Below are positions 44,150 to 54,489 of a stretch of 64,000 nt of DNA, piece after piece (within the stretch, counting starts at the first letter, position 1; each line of letters opens with the position of its first letter). The notes below the pieces were generated by a model. The model made no database searches. It had not been told where the DNA came from and saw only the letters and a list, made by a program, of their open reading frames with translations. The position numbers and the translations under genes are program-made. This stretch comes from Streptomyces sp. NBS 14/10. Its GTDB lineage: Bacteria; Actinomycetota; Actinomycetes; Streptomycetales; Streptomycetaceae. Where the stretch lies: contig NZ_NCSM01000057.1 of the NCBI RefSeq assembly GCF_002224125.1, positions 133,906-197,905 of the forward strand, written 5' to 3'.

Positions 44150-44177
44150 GCGGCGGTACCGAACTCGGTACCGCCGC
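44150..44177. terminator. Perfect 13-bp inverted repeat between convergent genes
   Basis: GCGGCGGTACCGA and TCGGTACCGCCGC are separated by two bases, 43 bp after the stop of the Fic-like gene. It is a very stable hairpin in either direction and is likely a terminator, although no T run follows. Confidence 0.65.
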
Positions 44178-44220
44178 AACCATGTCCGGGCCCGCCGCAA
44201 CGCCCCCGTCCTGCGGCGAC

Positions 44221-45042
44221 TCAGGCGGCGCCGCGCTGCAGGGCCTCGCAGACCGCCGTGCTCTCACGGGCCCCCAACTCCACCGCGCGCCCGCACTGTG
44301 CGATCCACGCCGCCATGCCCTCAGGCGTCCCCGAGACATAGCCCTTCAACGCCTCGGCGTATGCCGCAGCGCCCAATTCCGCGTGTCCGACCTCGGCCGC
44401 ACAGATGGACTTCGGGTCAAGTCCGCTGCCCACCAGCACGATCCGCTCCGCCGCGCGGGCCACCAGGCCGTTGTACGACCCAAAGGGCCGCAGGGCCAGC
44501 AGTTCGCCGTGCACCACCGCGGCCGTCACCAGCGCCGGGGCCTGGCTCCCCGCGAGCAGCAGCCGCGCCAGCCCATCCAGCCGCCCGGCCACCTCCTCGG
44601 CGTCCGGCAGCGTCAGTTCGATCAGTGGCTCCTCGACCGGCTCACCCGCCAGCCGCGGCCGCCCCACCGTGTCGGCCACCTCCGCGCCCCCCGCCGCGAC
44701 GAGATGCAACCGGGCCAGCACCCGCAGCGGCGACTGCCGCCATACGCTCAGCAGCTGTCCGGCCTCGGCGGTCAGCCGCAGCGCCGCGCCCACCGTGCGC
44801 GGTTCGCCCTCCGGTCCGAAGTCGCTGCGGCGCCGCACCTCCTCCAGCGCCCAGTCGGCCCCGGCCAGGGCGGCGGAGCCGCGCGCCCCGCGCAGGGCCG
44901 CCTCGGATGTGACCTCATTGCTGCGACGGCGCATCACCCGGTGGCCATAGACCCGGTCCACCGCCTCGCGCACGGCGTCCACGGAGTCGGCGACGCCGGG
45001 AAGCGCGGCCAGGGCGGCGAGCGGATCTGCTGTCGTACTCAT
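44221..45042 (-). CDS. Fic-like domain protein with degenerate active site
   Basis: This gene encodes 273 residues, mostly helical. The central segment LLALRPFGSYNGLVARA matches the Fic motif HPFxxGNGRxxR in outline but has Arg for the catalytic His, Tyr before Asn, and Leu for the Arg. AMP-transferase activity is therefore unlikely. The N-terminal third (VDRVYGHRVMRRRSNEVTSEAALRGARGSAALAGA) resembles the helical part of Fic proteins. Homologues are often labelled oxidoreductase, which nothing here supports. The ATG at 45042 is divergent from the ATPase gene with a 110-bp gap. Confidence 0.6.
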   Translation of the reverse strand: MSTTADPLAALAALPGVADSVDAVREAVDRVYGHRVMRRRSNEVTSEAALRGARGSAALAGADWALEEVRRRSDFGPEGEPRTVGAALRLTAEAGQLLSVWRQSPLRVLARLHLVAAGGAEVADTVGRPRLAGEPVEEPLIELTLPDAEEVAGRLDGLARLLLAGSQAPALVTAAVVHGELLALRPFGSYNGLVARAAERIVLVGSGLDPKSICAAEVGHAELGAAAYAEALKGYVSGTPEGMAAWIAQCGRAVELGARESTAVCEALQRGAA

Positions 45043-45133
45043 GAGTACGACCCTACGCACCTACCGGTACCCACCGCCGCCACCCCTCATTGGAGTGGTC
45101 TTCTTCACCGTATCCGCCTTCCGGGACGATCAC

Positions 45134-45150
45134 TCACCTACGCTAGGTGA
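45134..45150. promoter_or_regulatory. Inverted repeat covering the ribosome site of the ATPase gene
   Basis: TCACCTA-CGC-TAGGTGA is a perfect 7-bp inverted repeat. Its right arm contains AGGTGA, the likely ribosome site, two bases before ATG 45153. It could be an operator or a hairpin that hides the ribosome site. Confidence 0.45.
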
Positions 45151-45152
45151 AC

Positions 45153-46157
45153 ATGAAGATCGCTTTCGTGGGCAAGGGTGGCAGCGGCAAGACGACGCTG
45201 TCCTCGCTGTTCATCCGCCACCTTGCCGCCACCGGCGCCCCCGTCATGGCCGTCGACGCGGACATCAACCAGCACCTCGGTGTGGCCCTCGGTCTGGACG
45301 AGCCGGAAGCCGCCGCACTGCCCGCCATGGGCGCCCACCTCCCCTTGATCAAGGACTACTTGCGCGGCACCAACCCCCGTATCTCCGGCGCCGACACCAT
45401 GATCAAGACGACTCCGCCCGGCGAGGGCTCACGGCTCCTGCGGATCGACGAGGACAACCCGGTGTACGAGGCCTGCGCCCGTACGGTCGGGCTCGACAGC
45501 GGGCAGGTCCGCCTTATGGTGACCGGCCCGTTCACCCAGTCCGATCTCGGCGTCGCCTGCTACCACTCCAAGGTCGGCGCGATCGAGCTGTGCCTGAACC
45601 ATCTGGTGGACGGCCGCGACGAGTTCGTCGTCGTCGACATGACCGCCGGCAGCGACTCCTTCGCCTCGGGCCTCTTCACCCGCTTCGACATGACGTTCCT
45701 GGTCGCCGAGCCCACGCGCAAAGGCGTGGCGGTCTATCGCCAGTACAAGGAGTACGCCGCCGACTTCGACGTGGCGCTGCGCGTGGTCGGCAACAAGGTG
45801 CAGGGTCCGGAGGACCTGGCCTTTCTGCGCGCGGAGGTGGGTGAGGACCTGCTGGTCACGGTCGGCCACTCGGACTGGGTGCGGGCCATGGAAAGGGGCC
45901 GCCCGCCGCGCTTCGAGGAGCTCGAGGAGGTCAACCGCCGCGCCCTGCGGACGCTGTACGAGGCGGCGGACGCGTCGTACGAGCGGCGGGACTGGCGGCG
46001 TTACACCCGCCAGATGGTGCACTTCCATCTGAGGAACGCGGAGAGCTGGGGCAACGAGAAGACGGGCGCCGACCTGGCGGCCCAGGTCGACCCCGCCTTC
46101 ATGCTGGGCGAATCCGTCCTGGCCGGGCGGTCGGCGGCTACTTCCGCTTCCGTTTGA
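45153..46157 (+). CDS. MinD/CooC-like ATP-binding protein
   Basis: This is a 334-residue P-loop ATPase of the SIMIBI class. It has deviant Walker A (IAFVGKGGSGKTTLSSLF), the VDADINQHLG switch (as in CooC, which inserts nickel into CO dehydrogenase) and VVVDMTAGSDSF for Walker B. It is likely involved in metal-cofactor or protein maturation, but the partner is not in the window. The ATG at 45153 is preferred over GTG 45147 because AGGTGA precedes it. Its last 20 bases overlap the convergent gene that ends at 46138. Confidence 0.82.
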   Translation: MKIAFVGKGGSGKTTLSSLFIRHLAATGAPVMAVDADINQHLGVALGLDEPEAAALPAMGAHLPLIKDYLRGTNPRISGADTMIKTTPPGEGSRLLRIDEDNPVYEACARTVGLDSGQVRLMVTGPFTQSDLGVACYHSKVGAIELCLNHLVDGRDEFVVVDMTAGSDSFASGLFTRFDMTFLVAEPTRKGVAVYRQYKEYAADFDVALRVVGNKVQGPEDLAFLRAEVGEDLLVTVGHSDWVRAMERGRPPRFEELEEVNRRALRTLYEAADASYERRDWRRYTRQMVHFHLRNAESWGNEKTGADLAAQVDPAFMLGESVLAGRSAATSASV

Positions 46158-47442
46158 CCGGCAGCGCGGAGTGCGTGGAGGCCGGCTCGGCGGCGAAGAA
46201 GCCCGCCCAGCCGCCCTTCGGCCGCTTCCCGACGTCCAGTTTGCGCAGTCGGCGCAGGACTCCGGGGTCCTGCGCGTCCAGCCAGTCGGCCAGTTGCTTG
46301 AAGGAGACGCAGCGCACGCCCTTCTTCGGGCAGACCTTCTTGATGGTGTCCTCGACGGCGTTCATATACGTTCCGCCGTTCCAGGATTCGAAGTGGTTGC
46401 CGATGAACAACGGTGCCCGATTGCCCTTGTACGCCCGGCGGAAGGCGGCACGCAGTCCCTCGCGCATCTGCTTGCCCCAGGCGGCGCGCTTGGAGGGGTC
46501 GCCCTTGGTGGTGCCGGACTGGTTGGCGAGGAAGTTGTAGTCCATCGACAGGGTTTCGAAGGAATGGCCGGGCACGGGGATCTCCTGCAGCGGAAAGTCC
46601 CAGATTCCGTGGATCTTCTTCGGCCAGACCTGGCGGCCGCCCACGGAGCTGGCGTCGTAGCGGAATCCCATCTTCTTGCCCGCCTTGATCAGGTTCTTCT
46701 GCCCCTCCAGGCAGGGGGCGCGGCCGCCCACGAGCTCCTTTCCGTAGTCGAAGGGCAGCGGTTCACCGTCCCGCAGGCCGGTGTTGGTCTTCCAGTGTTT
46801 GACGAACGACACGGCCTGCCGGGTCTCGTCGATCCACTCTTTGGGGCTCCAGGTGCCCACCCCGTTGTCCGGGCCACAGAAGTGGCCGTTGAAGTGGGTG
46901 CCGATCTCATTGCCTTCGAGCCAGGCGGCGCCGAGTTGTTCGACGGTGTCCTTGACGCCCTTGATGTCGTTGAAGCCGATGGCCGAGGAGCCGCGCGAAT
47001 GTCGCGGCGGATCGTAGAGGTCCTGCTTCTTGGTGGGCAGCATGTAGACGCCGCTGAGGAAGTACGTCATCGTCGCGTCGTACTTCTTGCCGACGGCGCG
47101 GAAGCGGGAGAAGAGCTTCTGGCCGTCCTGGCCCGCGCCGTCCCATGAGAAGACGACGAACTGCGGTGGCTTGTCGCCCGGTTTGAGGCGGCGGGGTCTG
47201 AGCTGCCCCGGCTGCGGTCCGGTGTAGGAGGTCGATCCGTCACCGATGAGCCGGCCCTGTTTCCCGCCCCGCTTGGGGTGCTTGGGCGCCGCCGGCCCGT
47301 TCCGCTGCGCGTCGCGGTCCGTCCGCGGCTGGCCCGGGTTGCCTGAGCGCTGTGAGTCGTGCGAGCTCCCCGTGCAGTTGGCCAACGCGGCCAGCACGGC
47401 CATGACGGCCAACCCTGCAGTGACGTTTCTTCTGGCCCTCAT
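46138..47442 (-). CDS. Secreted polysaccharide-deacetylase-like protein (NodB fold)
   Basis: This gene encodes 434 residues. The signal peptide (ARRNVTAGLAVMAVLAALANC) is possibly a lipoprotein with an atypical lipobox (Asn at -1). After an 80-residue Pro/Arg/Gly linker the NodB-like core shows FVVFSWDGAGQDG (Asp motif 1), the zinc-binding H-x3-H in NEIGTHFNGHFCG, and FPLQEIPVPGHS. Late His is in IGNHFES. It probably acts on a cell-wall or surface sugar, but the motifs are divergent and activity is uncertain. The ATG at 47442 follows GAGGTGGCGGC. The lower end overlaps the ATPase gene tail to tail. Confidence 0.72.
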   Translation of the reverse strand: MRARRNVTAGLAVMAVLAALANCTGSSHDSQRSGNPGQPRTDRDAQRNGPAAPKHPKRGGKQGRLIGDGSTSYTGPQPGQLRPRRLKPGDKPPQFVVFSWDGAGQDGQKLFSRFRAVGKKYDATMTYFLSGVYMLPTKKQDLYDPPRHSRGSSAIGFNDIKGVKDTVEQLGAAWLEGNEIGTHFNGHFCGPDNGVGTWSPKEWIDETRQAVSFVKHWKTNTGLRDGEPLPFDYGKELVGGRAPCLEGQKNLIKAGKKMGFRYDASSVGGRQVWPKKIHGIWDFPLQEIPVPGHSFETLSMDYNFLANQSGTTKGDPSKRAAWGKQMREGLRAAFRRAYKGNRAPLFIGNHFESWNGGTYMNAVEDTIKKVCPKKGVRCVSFKQLADWLDAQDPGVLRRLRKLDVGKRPKGGWAGFFAAEPASTHSALPVKRKRK

Positions 47443-47736
47443 GCCGCCACCTCGCCTCTCTCGTCGTTCCGCGTCGCGGGAGCTCGGAACGAGAGCCAAG
47501 CTCGCACGGAACGGAGAAAAGGCAGAGCATGACAAGCCATTTCAAATGATTATTCACCCGTAAGGTGGAATATAGACCTGTTCTACCCGAAAAGACTTCC
47601 TGCCGACTTTACTCAGCATTACGATTCATTTACCAATGCTTGGGGGTCGATGCCGGGCTTGGGAATCAGACCGCAGTACGCCGTGACCCACGGCCGCGCT
47701 CTCATGCGCGGCCGCGAAGCCCCGGAGGAGACGGGA

Positions 47737-50148
47737 ATGTCGCAGCTCTTGAACCGGATCGGTGGGGTTTCCTGCCGACGGGACCTTTCCGCCTCGATCG
47801 TCATCTTTCTGATCGCGATCCCGCTCTCCCTCGGGCTCGCCCTGGCCACAGGCGCCCCGCTGCAGGCCGGTTTGGTCTCCGCCGTCGTGGGCGGAATCGT
47901 GGCCGGGCTGCTCGGGGGCGCCCCTCTCCAGGTGAGCGGCGCCGCGACCGGCCTGGTCGTGGTCACCGCCGATCTCGTGCAGCGCTACGGCTGGCGCACC
48001 ACCTGCGCGATCACCGTGCTCGCCGGCGCGGCGCAACTGGCCTTCGGCGCCCTGCGGGTGGCGCGGGCCGCGCTCGCGATCAGCCCGGCCATCATCCATG
48101 GGATGCTCGCGGGCATCGGCGTCGTCATCGCGGTCGGCCAGCTGCATGTGGTGCTCGGCGACAGCCCCGACAGCTCAGTGATCGACAACATCGCCGCGCT
48201 GCCCACGGAGTTGAGACATCCGCACCCGGCCGCCCTTCTGGTGGGTGCGATCACCGTCGCAGTGCTCGTGCTGTGGCCCTGGCTGCCGGGGAAGGCCGGG
48301 CGGGGCGCGCGTACCGTGCCGGCGGCACTCGTCGCCGTCGTCGCGGCCACCGCGGTGAGCGCGGGCATGACGGTGCCGCGCGTCGATCTGCCGTCCTGGG
48401 AGGTCCCGGCGCTGCCCGGACTTCCAGAGGGGCCGGTGCTCGGGCTGGTCGCCGCCGTGCTGACGGTCACTTTGGTCGCGAGCATGGAATCGCTGCTGTC
48501 CGCCGTCGCCGTCGACCGGCTGCAGACCGCGGGACCCGGCCCGCGGACAGCGGCACCGGGCGTGGCGCCGCACCCGGCGCCGGAAAAGCAGCCGACCCGG
48601 CTGGACCGCGAGCTGGTCGGGCAGGGCGCGGCCAATATGGTCTCCGGGCTCCTGGGCGGGCTGCCGATCGCGGGAGGCGCGATCCGCGGCTCGGCGAATG
48701 TCCGGGCCGGTGCCGTGACCCGCCGGTCCACGGTGCTCCATGGCGTATGGGTGGCGCTGTGCGCGGGGCTGCTCGCCGGGGTGCTCGAGCTGATTCCGCT
48801 CGCCGCGCTCGCCGCGCTGGTCATGGTCGTCGGCGTGAAGATGGTCAGCTTCGCGCACATCAAGAACGTGCAGCGGAACCGGGAGTTCCCGGTGTACGCG
48901 GCGACGCTGGGCGCGGTCGTCCTGCTGGGCGTATTGCAGGGGGTGGTGGTCGGGATCGTGGTCGCGGTCGTGACGGCGCTGCGCCGGCTGGCCCACACCC
49001 GGATCACCCTGGCCGAGGAGGCCGGGCTGCACCGGGTGCGGGTGAGCGGGCAGCTGACGTTTCTGGCGGTGCCCCGGCTCAGCCGGGCCCTGGCGCAGCT
49101 GCCGGCCGGGGCGAGCGTGGTGGTGGAGCTGGGCGGCTGGTTCATGGACCACGCCGCGTATGACGCGCTGCAGTCCTGGGCCGAGGGGCATCGGGCGCGC
49201 GGCGGCTGGGTCAGGCTCGGCGGCCGGTCGGGGCGGCCGATCGCCGAGCCGGCCAGCGCCCATGCCTGCCGGCCGTGGACGCCCTGGCGCAACCATCACT
49301 GCACCCGTCCCGCCCCGACGGCCGTGCAGAACGGCGGAGGGCAGCTGCTCGGCGGGGTGAGCGCCTTCCAGAGGCACACCGCGCCGCTGGTGCGGGAGGA
49401 GTTGGCACGGCTCGCGCGGGAGGGGCAGCGGCCCACTCAGCTCTTCTTGACCTGCGCCGACTCCCGGCTGGTGACCAGCATGATCACCTCCAGTGGGCCC
49501 GGCGACCTGTTCACCGTGCGCAATGTGGGCAATCTGGTGCCACCGCCCGGCTCCGGAGATGCCTGTGACTCGGTGGGCGCGGCCCTCGAATACGCGGTGG
49601 AGGTGCTGAAGGTCGGCAGCATCACGGTGTGCGGACACTCGGGATGCGGAGCGATGCAGGCACTGCTCGGCTCGGTGGTGCCCGCACCGTCCGGCGAGCA
49701 GACGCCGCACGGCAGGCAGGCGCCGCCTGTGGCTGCCGCGCCGGCCGTCGCGCAGACGCCGCTTGCGCGATGGCTGCGTCATGGGCGCCCGAGCCTGGCC
49801 CGTATGGAGCGGATCGGGCGGCTGGGGCGCGGGGAGGTGGCGCTCGGGGACAGGCCCGTGGCCGATGAGCTGGAGCGGTTGGCGTTGGTCAATGTGGTGC
49901 AGCAGCTCGACCATCTGATGGCGCACGGTTGTGTGGCCCGCCGGGTGGCGGAGGGTGGGCTGGTGCTTCAGGGGATGTACTTCCATGTGGGGGAGGCTCA
50001 GGCGTATGTGCTGGAGGTCGGGGGAGCGGGCAGATTCTCGGCTGTGCGGCCGGATCATGGCGCGGCAGCAGGTGCCTGTGCAGGCGGCGGGGCCGCGGCG
50101 GCGGGCTTGGGCGGCGGTTCCCTGGCCGGGGGCGTGGGACTCATGTGA
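47737..50148 (+). CDS. SulP anion transporter fused to beta-carbonic anhydrase
   Basis: This gene encodes 803 residues in three parts. Residues 1-430 are about ten to twelve membrane helices of a SulP transporter, ending in a STAS domain (about 435-520). From 540 a beta-class carbonic anhydrase follows, with zinc ligands in TCADSR (about 572) and CGHSGCGAM (about 632) plus FTVRNVGNLVPP. The fusion should couple bicarbonate transport to CO2 hydration. Between them lies a short Pro/Arg linker. The ATG at 47737 follows GGAGGAGACGGG; the longer frame to 47650 is not needed. The last 50 residues are Gly/Ala-rich with no recognised function. Confidence 0.9.
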   Translation: MSQLLNRIGGVSCRRDLSASIVIFLIAIPLSLGLALATGAPLQAGLVSAVVGGIVAGLLGGAPLQVSGAATGLVVVTADLVQRYGWRTTCAITVLAGAAQLAFGALRVARAALAISPAIIHGMLAGIGVVIAVGQLHVVLGDSPDSSVIDNIAALPTELRHPHPAALLVGAITVAVLVLWPWLPGKAGRGARTVPAALVAVVAATAVSAGMTVPRVDLPSWEVPALPGLPEGPVLGLVAAVLTVTLVASMESLLSAVAVDRLQTAGPGPRTAAPGVAPHPAPEKQPTRLDRELVGQGAANMVSGLLGGLPIAGGAIRGSANVRAGAVTRRSTVLHGVWVALCAGLLAGVLELIPLAALAALVMVVGVKMVSFAHIKNVQRNREFPVYAATLGAVVLLGVLQGVVVGIVVAVVTALRRLAHTRITLAEEAGLHRVRVSGQLTFLAVPRLSRALAQLPAGASVVVELGGWFMDHAAYDALQSWAEGHRARGGWVRLGGRSGRPIAEPASAHACRPWTPWRNHHCTRPAPTAVQNGGGQLLGGVSAFQRHTAPLVREELARLAREGQRPTQLFLTCADSRLVTSMITSSGPGDLFTVRNVGNLVPPPGSGDACDSVGAALEYAVEVLKVGSITVCGHSGCGAMQALLGSVVPAPSGEQTPHGRQAPPVAAAPAVAQTPLARWLRHGRPSLARMERIGRLGRGEVALGDRPVADELERLALVNVVQQLDHLMAHGCVARRVAEGGLVLQGMYFHVGEAQAYVLEVGGAGRFSAVRPDHGAAAGACAGGGAAAAGLGGGSLAGGVGLM

Positions 50149-50253
50149 TTACAGGTCTAAACCAATTTTTGCCGACGACCCTTGTCAGGGTGCACCGCGG
50201 GCTGATGAGCTATGGCCTGGGACACAACGGTCACCCTGGGAAAGGGAGATGTC

Positions 50254-52215
<1,962 letters not shown>

Positions 52216-52297
52216 CCCGGTCACAGCTAGCCGCGGCGGAGCCGCAATTCGGCCCGCGCGGCGGAGCCGCATATCGGCACAGTCGGCATGCAGGAAA

Positions 52298-52330
52298 CGG
52301 AGGGCGCCCGGCCTGGCGGGGCGCCCTCCG
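52298..52330. terminator. Strong hairpin after acsA
   Basis: A perfect 12-bp stem CGGAGGGCGCCC/GGGCGCCCTCCG with a 9-base loop starts 83 bp after the acsA stop. There is no T run. Two short GCGGCGGAGCCGCA repeats lie just before it (52233 and 52258). Confidence 0.8.
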
Positions 52331-52454
52331 GGCATTCCGGATAGACTGGAAAGCCGTCACATCAAGAACACGACAAGAACAAGCTTTCTAGGGCGCGCCG
52401 GGAAGTCTGGTCGGCACACACCACACGTGTATCCCCGCTCCAGGAGGCTTCCCC

Positions 52455-53846
52455 GTGGCCGCGCCCATCCGCCGCAAGTTCCTCGGACGTCTGTCGCTGC
52501 CCGAGCGGACCTTCGTCACCGACGCGCTGCGCACCGAAACCGTCGGCGGCATCATCCTGCTGGTCGCCGCCATCGCCGCGCTGTTCCTCGCCAACACCCC
52601 GCTCAGCGGCCTCTACCAGGACGTCAGAGACTTCTCCTTCGGCCCCGACGCACTGCATCTGCGGCTGTCGATCGGCTCCTGGGCCGCGGACGGCCTGCTC
52701 ACCATCTTCTTCTTCGTGGCCGGCATCGAGCTCAAGCGTGAGCTGATCGCGGGCGAACTGCGCGACCCCAAGGCGGCCGCGCTCCCCGTCGTGGCAGCGG
52801 TATGCGGCATGGCCATGCCCGCCCTCGCCTATGTGGCCGTGGGCTCGGCCGGCGGCGGAAACCTCAGGGGCTGGGCGGTGCCCACCGCGACCGATATCGC
52901 CTTCGCCCTCGCCGTGCTCGCCGTCATCGGCACCGCCCTGCCCGCCGCCCTGCGCGCGTTTCTGCTCACCCTCGCGGTGGTGGACGACCTCGGCGCGATC
53001 CTGATCATCGCGATCTTCTATACGACGCATATCGACTTCGTCGCCCTCGGCCTGGCCTTTGCCGGTCTCGTAGTGTTCTGGACGCTGCACCGCAAGGGCA
53101 TACGCGGCGCATACATCTATGTCCCGCTGGCCTTCGTCATCTGGGCTCTGATGCATGCGAGCGGGGTGCATGCCACCGTCGCCGGCGTCGCCATGGGCCT
53201 GATGCTGCGCTGCACCGTGCGCGAGGGCGAGGAGCGCTCCCCCGCCGAGCGCATCGAGCATCGGGTGCGCCCGCTGTCGGCCGGACTCGCCGTCCCGCTG
53301 TTCGCCCTCTTCGCCGCCGGGGTCCCGGTCTCCGGCGAAGCCATCGGGCAGGTCTTCTCCCGTCCCGAGACGCTCGGCGTCGTCCTCGGCCTCGTCGTGG
53401 GCAAGACCATCGGCGTCTTCGGCGGCTCCTGGCTCGCCGCCCGCTTCACCAAGGCGGAGCTGAACGAGGACCTGGCCTGGGCGGATGTGTTCGCGATCGC
53501 CTCACTCGCCGGAATCGGCTTCACCGTCTCCCTGCTCATCGGCGAGCTGGCCTTCCCCGCCGACCCCACGCTCGCCGCCGAGGTGAAGGCGGCGGTGCTC
53601 ATCGGCTCGCTGCTCGCCGCGGTCGTCTCGGGCGTCCTGCTGAAGATGCGTAACAACACCTACCGGAAGCTGTGCGAGGAAGAGGAGCGGGACGAGGACC
53701 AGGACGGCATCCCCGATGTCTACGAACTCGACAGCCCGGCGTACCACCTTCGGATGGCCGCGATCCACGAGGCCAAGGCCGCCGAGCACCGTCGACTTGC
53801 CGAAGTGGCTGCCGCATCCGACTCCCGTGACGATGGTCCGGCATGA
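52455..53846 (+). CDS. nhaA: Na+/H+ antiporter NhaA
   Basis: This gene encodes 463 residues with about twelve helices. The signature AVVDDLGAI carries the paired Asp of the ion site (helix V), and PTATDIAFALAVLA and GIELKRELIAGELR are typical of the family. It exchanges Na+ or Li+ for H+ and helps pH and salt balance. A hydrophilic C-terminal tail of about 65 residues (EEEERDEDQDGIPD...) is longer than in E. coli NhaA. The GTG at 52455 follows CAGGAGGCTTCCCC. The AAGACG repeat array lies 30 bp downstream. Confidence 0.94.
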   Translation: MAAPIRRKFLGRLSLPERTFVTDALRTETVGGIILLVAAIAALFLANTPLSGLYQDVRDFSFGPDALHLRLSIGSWAADGLLTIFFFVAGIELKRELIAGELRDPKAAALPVVAAVCGMAMPALAYVAVGSAGGGNLRGWAVPTATDIAFALAVLAVIGTALPAALRAFLLTLAVVDDLGAILIIAIFYTTHIDFVALGLAFAGLVVFWTLHRKGIRGAYIYVPLAFVIWALMHASGVHATVAGVAMGLMLRCTVREGEERSPAERIEHRVRPLSAGLAVPLFALFAAGVPVSGEAIGQVFSRPETLGVVLGLVVGKTIGVFGGSWLAARFTKAELNEDLAWADVFAIASLAGIGFTVSLLIGELAFPADPTLAAEVKAAVLIGSLLAAVVSGVLLKMRNNTYRKLCEEEERDEDQDGIPDVYELDSPAYHLRMAAIHEAKAAEHRRLAEVAAASDSRDDGPA

Positions 53847-53875
53847 TCTGAGAGGCTTGACGACCGCGGAGAAGC

Positions 53876-54010
53876 GCAGAAGACGTGGCAGACGCGCAAG
53901 ACGAGAGCAAGACGACGAGTAAGACGCGGAAGACGCGGAAGACGCGGAAGACGAGCAAGACGACGCGTACGACGACGTGTAAGACGTGCGGGACGCATAA
54001 GACGTGCGAG
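53876..54010. repeat. AAGACG-based 9-bp repeat array
   Basis: The unit AAGACGCGG is repeated exactly three times around 53918-53945, flanked by degenerate copies with AAGACG, AAGACGAGC and AAGACGTGC. The array fills the whole gap between nhaA and the next gene and has no credible ORF. Confidence 0.85.
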
Positions 54011-54027
54011 AGCAGAGGGAGATGGCG

Positions 54028-54489
54028 ATGAGCGCAGCCGACGACGGCGGCAACCGCAGCCTCGGCCAGCTGGTGGCCACAGCGACCACCGAACTGTCCG
54101 CGCTGGTGCACGACGAGATCGCGCTGGCCAAGGCTGAATTCCGGGACAGCGCCCGGCGCACCCTGTTCGGCAGCGGCGCGGCCATCGTGGCGGGGGTGCT
54201 GCTGCTGTTCTCGCTGCCGGTGCTGAGCTTCGCCCTCGCCTACGGCCTGCGCGCCTGGACCGGCCTCGGCCTCGCCTGGTGCTTTCTGATCGTGGGTGGC
54301 ATCTATTGGCTGATCGCCGGGATCCTCGGCGCCTTCGCGCTCGCCAAGTTCAAGCGGGTCAAGGCGCCGAAGAAGTCCATGGCCTCGGCCAAGGAGACGG
54401 CGGCCGTACTGGGGAGCGTCAAGCCACACCCGCGCGCCGCGGCCAATGGCGGCCGCCCGGCACGGGATGTGACACGCTCGACCGCATGA
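54028..54489 (+). CDS. Phage-holin-like membrane protein (DUF1469 type)
   Basis: This gene encodes 153 residues. A short charged N-terminus (SLGQLVATATTELSALVHDEIALAKAEF) is followed by two helices (GSGAAIVAGVLLLFSLPVLSFALAYGL and LAWCFLIVGGIYWLIAGILG). The order matches DUF1469 proteins, which are called holin-like but have no phage context. The tail is basic. The ATG at 54028 is 7 bases after AGAGGGAG. The stop overlaps the start of the hydrolase gene (ATGA), so the two are one unit. Confidence 0.8.
   Translation: MSAADDGGNRSLGQLVATATTELSALVHDEIALAKAEFRDSARRTLFGSGAAIVAGVLLLFSLPVLSFALAYGLRAWTGLGLAWCFLIVGGIYWLIAGILGAFALAKFKRVKAPKKSMASAKETAAVLGSVKPHPRAAANGGRPARDVTRSTA

Noticed and set aside
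54028..54489. Phage lysis gene
   Set aside because: The holin-like label comes from a protein family common in non-phage genomes, and the neighbours are housekeeping genes.
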